Source: Flavobacteriia bacterium (lineage in GTDB: Bacteria > Bacteroidota > Bacteroidia > Flavobacteriales > Schleiferiaceae). From it: a DNA stretch of 12,657 nt. Both the position numbers and the translations under genes were made by a program. Location: assembly GCA_949516455.1 (NCBI GenBank), contig CATILC010000057.1, forward strand, positions 1 through 12,657. Direction: 5' to 3'. Below, piece by piece: positions 6,578 through 12,657 of this stretch; positions within the stretch are counted from its first letter, which is position 1, and every line of letters begins with the position of its first letter. The notes beneath the pieces were generated by a model. That model had not been told where the DNA came from. It was given only the letters and a program-made list of their open reading frames with translations, and made no database searches.

Positions 6578-7576
6578 ATGTCCCGAACTTCTCCCATTGA
6601 AGAAGCACATTTTGTTTGCCGCTTACCGGGCGAGTCAAAGGTCAGGGTCTACAGAGAGGCCACATCAGGAGATGCGGCCGATGCCCGTCTGATCTACAGA
6701 GGATTTCAGCAGAGAGGGATCGAGTTGCCCGTTCGACAGACCGCTGAGTCCATCCAAGAAATTTCAGAACAACATTCACTTCCTGTGGCGCCCATAGGGC
6801 GATGCATGGATCGGGAGGAATACCTGAAGACCGTTTTATCGCTGGTCGATTCTTTGAAGGCTTCTGCTTCTATGGAGAAGGTGGTCTTTTCAAGGGCCCA
6901 CAAGGAGCATCGTTCGCCCAGCTATCGGCCACATGATCACTTTGAGGCGCTGTGTGCTCAATTTCCGGAGCAGGCAGTTCATTGGATCCGGTGGAAAGGA
7001 GTGGGCGAGTGGATCGGCTCCAGTCCGGAGCTTCTACTTAAAAAAGTGGACGATCGGTTTGAAACCGTTGCCCTGGCCGGCACCTTGCACTCCGATCAGG
7101 ACGAATGGGGCGTGAAGGAACAGCAGGAACAGGCCAGTGTGGCGCGTTTCATTGAGGACGAATTGCAAAGAGCCGGAGTAGATTTTGAGAGCGACGAACC
7201 CAGAGAGATAAAGGCCGGGCCTGTTCGCCATTTGAAGACAAGCTACTCCTTCGGGTCCCCATTGAAGGCGGCTTATTTTCTGGACCTGCTGCATCCCACA
7301 CCTGCGGTCTGTGGCCACCCGAGGGAAGAAGCACTGACCTGCCTGCTCAAGTACGAGACCTATGAGCGCAACTTCTATACGGGCTACTGGGGGATCGAGG
7401 CAGAGCAGAGTCAGTACTTTGTGAATCTGCGTTGTTTGTCCGTTCATGAAAGAGAGCTGATATTCTATGCGGGCGGCGGTCTGAACAGACGTTCCGATCC
7501 CGAAAAGGAATGGAAAGAGACCGAAGAAAAGATGATGGCGACCATGAGTTTTCTCCATGAGACAGAGCACGGATAA
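6578..7576 (+). CDS. menF: Isochorismate synthase (chorismate-binding enzyme)
   Basis: This 332-residue cytoplasmic enzyme converts chorismate to isochorismate, the entry step of menaquinone synthesis. The C-terminal chorismate-binding domain is complete. Lys101 (EKVVFSR) matches the water-activating base found in isochorismate synthases, where anthranilate synthases carry Gln. Glu151 (GSSPELLL) is exactly 50 residues later, the same spacing as recalled for Lys190/Glu240 of E. coli MenF. Other family blocks are ALAGT (165-169), KEQQE (180-184, a metal-ligand region), HPTPAVCGHP and the C-terminal AGGGLNRRSDPEKEW stretch followed by ETEEK. The protein is about 100 residues shorter than E. coli MenF, the shortage lying in the N-terminal domain, as is usual in Bacteroidota. 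It starts 4 bases after the acyltransferase stop and overlaps menD by 20 bases. Confidence 0.93.
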   Translation: MSRTSPIEEAHFVCRLPGESKVRVYREATSGDAADARLIYRGFQQRGIELPVRQTAESIQEISEQHSLPVAPIGRCMDREEYLKTVLSLVDSLKASASMEKVVFSRAHKEHRSPSYRPHDHFEALCAQFPEQAVHWIRWKGVGEWIGSSPELLLKKVDDRFETVALAGTLHSDQDEWGVKEQQEQASVARFIEDELQRAGVDFESDEPREIKAGPVRHLKTSYSFGSPLKAAYFLDLLHPTPAVCGHPREEALTCLLKYETYERNFYTGYWGIEAEQSQYFVNLRCLSVHERELIFYAGGGLNRRSDPEKEWKETEEKMMATMSFLHETEHG

Positions 7577-9242
7577 AAAGGGAGTCGATCAGGCGGTCGC
7601 CGTCCTTGTTCAGCACGGCATTCGGCAGGTAGTCTGTTCTCCGGGCTCGCGCAACGCGCCATTGGTATTGGCCATTCGTTCCCATCCAAGTCTGGAGGTG
7701 GAAGTGATCGTCGACGAGCGCGTTGCGGCCTTCACGGCCCTCGGAAAAGCGATCCACAGCGGCAAAGCCTGTGTGCTGTGCTGCACTTCTGGCAGTGCAG
7801 TGGTGAACTATTATCCGGCGATCGTGGAAGCCTACTATCAGCGGGTGCCCCTTGTTGTGCTCACCGCCGATCGCCCCGCGGATCGGATCGACCAGCAGGA
7901 AGGGCAGAGCATTCGCCAAAAAGACATCTTTGCTGATCACATACTTTCCCAGTGTTCTATCGACGAAAAGGAGCTGTCAGAAGAGGCCTTGGAGGGTCTT
8001 TCCGCTTCAATTCATCAAACCGAATCGATCGGAGGGCCTGTTCATTGGAATGCGCCGCTGAGCGAGCCGCTGTACGGAACCTCTGAGCAGGAAGATGTTG
8101 GAGTGCAAATCATCTCTTCAAAACCAAATGATCCATCCATTCCCTGGATGGAGCTCAGGGAATCATGGTCAGCTGCCGAGCGCGTGCTGCTCATATGTGG
8201 CCAGGATACGGAACGGGAAGCATCAGGAGAAAAGCGGGATTTGCTGCAGCAGTGGACCGAGCGGTTTCCTCAGCTGAGTGTGTGGTACGAGACGATCTCC
8301 AATACAGAATTTGAGGCGGGCATGTCCTGCATCGACCGCTTCATCATCCCAATGTCCACAGAACAGAAGGAAGGCTTTCGTCCAGATCTGCTTCTTTCCC
8401 TGGGCGGTGAATGGGTAAGTCGTAAGGTCAAGAAATGGCTGCGAAGTTATCCGGAGGTGGATCATTGGCACATCGATCGGTACCGACATCCCGATCTGCT
8501 CCGCCGTTCCTTTCGTGAGATCCATGCCAAGCCGCATGAATTCCTGCAGCAAGGCCTGAAACACTTGGTTCCAGTGAAAAAAGAAGCTTCTTACGCTGCA
8601 AAGGTTCGTGAATTGGCTGTACGGCGTAATGAGCGTCACGATCGGTTCACTCAGGATTCGCCTTGGTCGGACCTTCGCCTTTTTACCATCCTGAATCAGC
8701 GGCTGCCCCAAAAGGGCGTCCTTTTCAATGGAAACAGCAGTGTGGTGCGTTATACGCAATTGTTTCGCTGGTCTTCAGAGCTTTTTCATCTGGCCAATCG
8801 CGGGGTAAGCGGAATCGACGGCGTTACGTCAACAGCCATTGGGTATGCCAGGAGATCCAGCGAAAGCGTTTTTCTGATCACTGGTGATCTGGCCTTCTTC
8901 TACGACAGCAATGCCTTTTGGCAGAATGATCTTCCAGACAATCTGAAGATCCTGATCGTCAACAATGGGGGTGGAGGTATCTTTCGCATCATAGAAGGTC
9001 CGGATGCCAGTGGATGGTTCGAACCTCATTTCGAACAGGCCCATCAGCGCAGCGCCAATGGCCTCGCCAATATGTATGGCCTGCAATACTTTTGTGCGGC
9101 TGCAGAGGCGGAGTTGAACAATTGCCTGCAGGATTGGCTTTCTTCAAAAGGATTGGCGCTCCTGGAAGTGTTCACTCCCCGAGAGCAGAATGACATCGTA
9201 CTGGACGACTATTTCAATTACCTCAGATATGGCAGATCGTAA
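7557..9242 (+). CDS. menD: SEPHCHC synthase (thiamine-diphosphate enzyme MenD)
   Basis: This 561-residue protein is of normal length. It condenses isochorismate with 2-oxoglutarate, using thiamine diphosphate and a metal ion, to 2-succinyl-5-enolpyruvyl-6-hydroxy-3-cyclohexene-1-carboxylate. Motifs in order: SPGSRNAPL (28-36), the cofactor-activating Glu54 in VDERVAAF, TSGSAVVNYYPAIVEA followed by LTADRP, NRGVSGIDG, and the diphosphate-binding motif. The last begins Gly443-Asp444-Leu, with YDSN at 449-452, and ends at the Asn-Asn pair 469-470; Leu in place of the third Gly of the general GDG motif is also seen in E. coli MenD. Start ATG 7557 lies inside the menF 3' end (20-base overlap), and menB begins 14 bases before the stop. 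No anomalies were seen. Confidence 0.97.
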   Translation: MRQSTDKKGVDQAVAVLVQHGIRQVVCSPGSRNAPLVLAIRSHPSLEVEVIVDERVAAFTALGKAIHSGKACVLCCTSGSAVVNYYPAIVEAYYQRVPLVVLTADRPADRIDQQEGQSIRQKDIFADHILSQCSIDEKELSEEALEGLSASIHQTESIGGPVHWNAPLSEPLYGTSEQEDVGVQIISSKPNDPSIPWMELRESWSAAERVLLICGQDTEREASGEKRDLLQQWTERFPQLSVWYETISNTEFEAGMSCIDRFIIPMSTEQKEGFRPDLLLSLGGEWVSRKVKKWLRSYPEVDHWHIDRYRHPDLLRRSFREIHAKPHEFLQQGLKHLVPVKKEASYAAKVRELAVRRNERHDRFTQDSPWSDLRLFTILNQRLPQKGVLFNGNSSVVRYTQLFRWSSELFHLANRGVSGIDGVTSTAIGYARRSSESVFLITGDLAFFYDSNAFWQNDLPDNLKILIVNNGGGGIFRIIEGPDASGWFEPHFEQAHQRSANGLANMYGLQYFCAAAEAELNNCLQDWLSSKGLALLEVFTPREQNDIVLDDYFNYLRYGRS

Positions 9243-10050
9243 GTGGACCCCCATTCAGGAATTCAAGGACATCCGATTCGACTTTTTCGAAGGGATCGCC
9301 AGGATCACCATCAACCGACCAGAAGTCTACAATGCCTTTCGCCCCGAGACGAACATCGAGATGGTCGAGGCCATGGACCTGGCCCGGGAGCGTCAGGACA
9401 TTCGGGTCGTGGTACTCACCGGCGCTGGCGACAAGGCCTTTTGTTCCGGAGGCGATCAGAATGTGAAGGGAGTGGGTGGCTATGTAGGAACGGACGGAGT
9501 GCCCCGACTCAATGTCCTCGATCTGCACAAGCGCATTCGCTCTTTACCCAAACCTGTCATCGCCGCGGTGAACGGCTATGCGATCGGAGGAGGCCATGTG
9601 CTTCATGTGGTCTGCGATCTGAGCATCGCGAGTGAAAAAGCCATTTTCGGACAGACCGGACCGAAGGTGGGCAGTTTTGATGCCGGATTCGGCTCGTCCT
9701 ATCTCGCCCGTCACGTCGGACAGAAAAAAGCCCGTGAGATCTGGTTCTTGTGCCGCCAATATTCGGCGAAAGAAGCCCTGGACATGGGCCTGGTCAATAC
9801 GGTCGTGCCACATGAGCGACTGGAAGATGAATATGTGGATTGGTGCAGGACCATCATGCTCCGCAGTCCACTGGCCGTTCGGATGATCAAGCGTGGACTG
9901 AATGCCGAGCTGGACGGTCAGGCAGGTTTGATGGAACTCGCTGGAGATGCCACACTTTTGTACTACCTGACCGATGAGGCGCAGGAAGGCAAGAATGCAT
10001 TTCTGGAGAAAAGAGATCCGGACTTCGATCAGTATCCTCAATTCCCTTGA
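9229..10050 (+). CDS. menB: 1,4-dihydroxy-2-naphthoyl-CoA synthase
   Basis: This 273-residue crotonase-fold enzyme catalyses the Dieckmann-type ring closure of o-succinylbenzoyl-CoA to DHNA-CoA. Oxyanion-hole and substrate motifs are CSGGDQ (71-76) and IGGGHVLH (118-125). The diagnostic stretch FGQTGPKVGSFD (140-151) has Gly144 where the other subclass carries Asp. By the published type I / type II distinction this marks a type I, bicarbonate-dependent enzyme, as in E. coli. The block GQKKAREIWFLCRQY and the C-terminal EGKNAFLEKRDPDF are almost the E. coli sequence as I recall it. An upstream GTG-type extension to 9190 exists, but ATG 9229 gives the family length and start (MADRKW). It overlaps menD by 14 bases and menA by 4. 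Confidence 0.97.
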   Translation: MADRKWTPIQEFKDIRFDFFEGIARITINRPEVYNAFRPETNIEMVEAMDLARERQDIRVVVLTGAGDKAFCSGGDQNVKGVGGYVGTDGVPRLNVLDLHKRIRSLPKPVIAAVNGYAIGGGHVLHVVCDLSIASEKAIFGQTGPKVGSFDAGFGSSYLARHVGQKKAREIWFLCRQYSAKEALDMGLVNTVVPHERLEDEYVDWCRTIMLRSPLAVRMIKRGLNAELDGQAGLMELAGDATLLYYLTDEAQEGKNAFLEKRDPDFDQYPQFP

Positions 10051-10961
10051 GTGGTGTTCCAATAGCCTATTGGATCAAGGCGGCTCGTCTGCGTACGCTG
10101 CCCCTTGCTTTTTCTTGCATCCTCTTGGGCAGTTTTCTGGCCACAGCTGCGGGATCTTTCGATCCATGGGTCCTTGTGCTCAGTTTGCTGACCACGCTGT
10201 TTTTTCAGGTGCTGAGCAATTATGCCAACGATCTTGGCGATGGTGTCAAGGGAACCGATGAGCACAGAAAAGGCGAACAGCGCATGGTGGGCAGCGGCTT
10301 GATCCCCATGGAGAAGATGAAAAAAGCCGTCTATCTTTTTGTGCTGCTTTCCTTTGTCTCTGCCTGCTTGTTGAGCTATCGGGCACTTGCAGAAAAGGGC
10401 TGGATCTGGGTGGCCTTGTTCATCGCCTTGGGGGCATTGGCCATTTTGAGTGCCGTCTTCTATACCGTGGGAGATGCCGCCTATGGTTATCGAGGCCTTG
10501 GAGATTTTTTTGTGCTCTTGTTCTTCGGTTGGGTGGGTGTCGTCGGGAGTTATTTCCTTCAGACGGCCGAGCTGAATGGATCGGTTTTTTTGCCGGCAAC
10601 ATCCGTAGGCCTCTTGTCGGTGGGTGTTCTGAATCTGAACAATATGAGGGACATAGAGACCGATCGCGCTGCTGGAAAGAAAAGTATTCCGGTGCGGATC
10701 GGGTTGCCGTATGCCAAGATCTATCACATGGGTTTGTTGCTCTTCGCCTTCAATCTTTCATTTCTCTATGTGTTGGGCCACGGAGGAAACGCCTGGCGGA
10801 ATCTTTATTGGCTCAGTGTTCCCCTGATCCTTTGGAATCTGTGGTCGGTATCCAAGGCCTGGCAAGCTGAAGAATTCGACCCGCTGCTGAAACGCCTGGC
10901 ATTGACCACCTTACTCTTTAGTTTGAGTTTGGGCTGCGGGATCCTTTGGTCGGTCCAATGA
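10047..10961 (+). CDS. menA: 1,4-dihydroxy-2-naphthoate polyprenyltransferase
   Basis: This 304-residue UbiA-superfamily integral membrane protein has about eight or nine hydrophobic helices. It attaches the polyprenyl side chain to DHNA with loss of CO2, giving demethylmenaquinone. The two Asp-rich, Mg-diphosphate-binding motifs are clear: NYANDLGD (58-65, continuing to Asp71) and NNMRDIETD (198-206). The block YTVGDAAYGYRGLGD followed by FFGW is characteristic of MenA. The start appears to be TTG at 10047: no ATG or GTG precedes the conserved WIKAARLRTLPLA region in frame, and this TTG overlaps the menB stop as TTGA, mirroring the ATGA at the next junction. It overlaps menC by 4 bases. Confidence 0.95.
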   Translation: MSGVPIAYWIKAARLRTLPLAFSCILLGSFLATAAGSFDPWVLVLSLLTTLFFQVLSNYANDLGDGVKGTDEHRKGEQRMVGSGLIPMEKMKKAVYLFVLLSFVSACLLSYRALAEKGWIWVALFIALGALAILSAVFYTVGDAAYGYRGLGDFFVLLFFGWVGVVGSYFLQTAELNGSVFLPATSVGLLSVGVLNLNNMRDIETDRAAGKKSIPVRIGLPYAKIYHMGLLLFAFNLSFLYVLGHGGNAWRNLYWLSVPLILWNLWSVSKAWQAEEFDPLLKRLALTTLLFSLSLGCGILWSVQ

Positions 10962-12022
10962 AGGCTTCCTGGTCTCGATATGAATTGAATTTCAAGCGTC
11001 CGGCCCGTACTTCACGCGGCGAGATGAAGGCCAAACCCAGTTATTTTCTCCGTTTGGAGCAGGGCGATCAGCTCGCATGGGGGGAATGTGCTTTGCTTCC
11101 TGGCCTCAGTCTGGACGATCGACCGAATTACGAGCAAGAACTCGATCGCGTATGTGCGCTTATTCGATCGGGTGGGGATGCGGAAGGCGTTCTGGCGACC
11201 CTATCCGATTGGCCGAGCATTCGTTTTGGAGCGGAGATGGCCTTTGCGTCCTTGGGTCTGATCGATCTGGGTCCATGGACTTCTACTTCATTTGAACAGG
11301 GCATGGATGGCCTCCCCATCAACGGTTTGATCTGGATGGGCGATCACGATTTTCAATTGGAACAGCTGAACACACTTCTGAGCCGGGGATTCGCCTGCAT
11401 CAAGTTCAAGATCGGAAAGGACTATTGGCAGGGAGGACGTGATCTTTTGATCCAGGCGCGCAGCCTGCAGCCAGACTTGGAGATACGCACCGATGCCAAT
11501 GGCGCATTTTCCCGATCAGAGGCCTTAGAGGTCCTTGAAGATCTGGACCAGATCGGTGTGCACAGTATCGAGCAGCCGTTAGCTGTGGGTCAGTGGGATC
11601 AAATGGCCGATCTGTGTGCCAGCAGTCCTGTCCCCATTGCTCTGGATGAGGAGTTGATCTTTTGTCCTCAGACAGAAAAACAGTCCATGATCGATGCGAT
11701 CCGTCCGCAGTATTTGATCTTAAAACCCTCTCTGCTCGGTGGTTGGCGTGCAACAGAGGAGTGGGTTCGATTGGCCAGGCAATTCGAGCTGGGATTCTGG
11801 AGTACCAGCGCATTGGAAAGTCAATTGGGTTTGCAATGGATCGCCCGATTTGCCGCAGTTCATCAGGTGCCACGGGCCCAAGGACTGGGCACAGGCAGCC
11901 TGTATGAAAACAATCTGAATTCCGATCTGCACATCAGAGATCAAAAGCTGTGGCGGGATGGATCCAAGGCCTTCGTTGCAATGGAAAAGGTCCAGGCCTT
12001 CCACGATCATTTGCAGCCATGA
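10958..12022 (+). CDS. menC: o-Succinylbenzoate synthase (enolase superfamily)
   Basis: This 354-residue enzyme dehydrates SHCHC to o-succinylbenzoate. Active-site residues of the muconate-lactonizing subgroup are all present. They are the base pair Lys149/Lys151 (IKFKIG), metal ligands Asp179 (RTDANG), Glu205 (SIEQP) and Asp230 (ALDEE), and the second-face Lys256 (LKPSLLGG). The N-terminal capping domain covers about residues 1-115. Ring-closing motifs STSALESQLG and GLGTGSLYENN occur near the C-terminus. ATG 10958 gives an ATGA overlap with the menA stop; an in-frame TTG at 10946 is unlikely to be used. Some enolase family members racemise N-acyl amino acids or dipeptides, but the operon settles the call. 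It is separated from menE by 31 bases. Confidence 0.96.
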   Translation: MKASWSRYELNFKRPARTSRGEMKAKPSYFLRLEQGDQLAWGECALLPGLSLDDRPNYEQELDRVCALIRSGGDAEGVLATLSDWPSIRFGAEMAFASLGLIDLGPWTSTSFEQGMDGLPINGLIWMGDHDFQLEQLNTLLSRGFACIKFKIGKDYWQGGRDLLIQARSLQPDLEIRTDANGAFSRSEALEVLEDLDQIGVHSIEQPLAVGQWDQMADLCASSPVPIALDEELIFCPQTEKQSMIDAIRPQYLILKPSLLGGWRATEEWVRLARQFELGFWSTSALESQLGLQWIARFAAVHQVPRAQGLGTGSLYENNLNSDLHIRDQKLWRDGSKAFVAMEKVQAFHDHLQP

Positions 12023-12057
12023 CCGCTTTTTCACAAGTAATGTGCGATCCGTTATGA
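12019..12057 (+). other. 12-codon reading frame bridging menC and menE
   Basis: An ATG at 12019 overlaps the menC stop as ATGA. It opens a frame of 12 codons (MTAFSQVMCDPL) that ends at TGA 12055-12057, which overlaps the menE ATG at 12054 again as ATGA. This geometry would carry a terminating ribosome from menC across the 31-base spacer to the menE start. It may equally be chance or a frame-shifted relic. No ribosome binding site is evident, and there is no evidence that the peptide has a function of its own. Confidence 0.3.
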
Positions 12058-12657
12058 AGAGGGAATACGCTTCTTTTTCCTTAGAGTGGGGAGGGTCTGT
12101 TTATTCCATCCCGGAACAGTTGGATGTATTGCGCACGGCGGTCTCTAAAGATGCCCAGGGCTTGACGCTCATCAATTTTCTGGAGAATTGGTATGGCTCG
12201 GATGAGCCCATCCGTCAGAATACTTCGGGCTCGACAGGTGCGCCCAAGGAGATACTGATCGAAAAGCGTCAGATGCAGGCATCGGCCAAAAGGACGAATG
12301 CTTTTTTTTCTCTTGATGACAAAAGTGTCTTTCTCATTGCATTGGGCATAAACTATATCGCCGGCAAGATGCAGCTCGTTCGTGCCATGGAGGCAGAAGG
12401 GCATGCGATCGTGCAAGTGCCTTCTTCCGATCCGCTGAGCATACTCGATCGTGCTGTCTCTTTTGCAGCGCTCATTCCGGCCCAATTGGAAATGGGCATG
12501 GCTCATTTGGATAAGGTGGATAAGGTCCTCCTCGGTGGGGTGGCCCCGACAGCAGCGCAATCAAAGATGTTCACCGAGACCCAACGCTCTGAGATCTGGC
12601 TGGGCTACGGAATGACCGAAACCTGCAGCCATGTCGCACTCCAAAGGCTGACTTCCA
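12054..12657 (+). CDS. menE: o-Succinylbenzoate-CoA ligase, 3' end outside the window
   Basis: The frame is open from ATG 12054 to the window edge (201 codons plus one base). It encodes the front of an ANL-superfamily adenylating enzyme that makes o-succinylbenzoyl-CoA from the acid, ATP and CoA. The ATP-binding P-loop is TSGSTGAPK (residues 57-65), and the adenylation motif YGMTE is at 185-189, followed by TCSHVAL. The P-loop lies much closer to the N-terminus than in E. coli MenE, meaning a shortened N-terminal lobe, as in compact Bacteroidota MenE proteins. ATG 12054 is preferred; an in-frame GTG lies at 12042. Position right after menC supports the call over other acyl-CoA ligases. The flexible C-terminal domain with its catalytic Lys is not in view. 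Confidence 0.9.
   Translation, partial: MKREYASFSLEWGGSVYSIPEQLDVLRTAVSKDAQGLTLINFLENWYGSDEPIRQNTSGSTGAPKEILIEKRQMQASAKRTNAFFSLDDKSVFLIALGINYIAGKMQLVRAMEAEGHAIVQVPSSDPLSILDRAVSFAALIPAQLEMGMAHLDKVDKVLLGGVAPTAAQSKMFTETQRSEIWLGYGMTETCSHVALQRLTS

Noticed and set aside
10038..10727. Minus-strand frame of 229 codons opposite menA
   Set aside because: Low-complexity, Gln/His/Lys-rich antisense of a membrane protein gene with no independent support.

Overview
The window looks like a chromosomal segment of a Bacteroidota bacterium, most likely of the Flavobacteriales / Cryomorphaceae-like branch. Three things point there. An exosortase of the XrtF type sits with its usual partner protein, a pair known from Flavobacteriia. 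The menaquinone genes are collinear and tightly packed as in that group. Ribosome binding sites are mostly indistinct. Base composition is near half GC by eye, higher than in many marine flavobacteria. No insertion sequence, phage gene, CRISPR array, rRNA or tRNA was recognised, and no gap between genes exceeds about 300 bases.

Left part (1-3900). The 3' portion of xrtF (+) overlaps a small membrane protein gene of the exosortase F system (+). These converge on a two-gene minus-strand unit: an unrecognised membrane-anchored protein (2349-1819), then a XerD-type tyrosine recombinase (1817-918). A 181-base divergent gap separates that unit from a plus-strand gene for an exported class C beta-lactamase-like serine hydrolase (2531-3880). 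Its stop codon lies in the loop of a terminator-like hairpin.

Right part (3930-12657). An unbroken plus-strand run follows: ychF, menI-type hotdog thioesterase, an acyltransferase-3 membrane protein, menF, menD, menB, menA, menC and the start of menE, which runs off the window. Most junctions overlap by 4 to 20 bases, so this reads as one translationally coupled operon. MenF converts chorismate to isochorismate and MenD makes SEPHCHC. MenC dehydrates SHCHC to o-succinylbenzoate and MenE activates it to the CoA ester. MenB closes the ring to DHNA-CoA, MenI hydrolyses it to DHNA, and MenA prenylates DHNA in the membrane. The gene for SHCHC formation (menH) and the final methyltransferase (menG/ubiE) are not in the window.

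Most of this is well-known biology. The parts that gene calls do not explain are an acyltransferase embedded between two menaquinone genes, a 12-codon reading frame bridging menC and menE through two ATGA junctions, hairpins around the serine hydrolase stop and the ychF start, and an excess of GATC sites. I did not find a convincing undescribed system.
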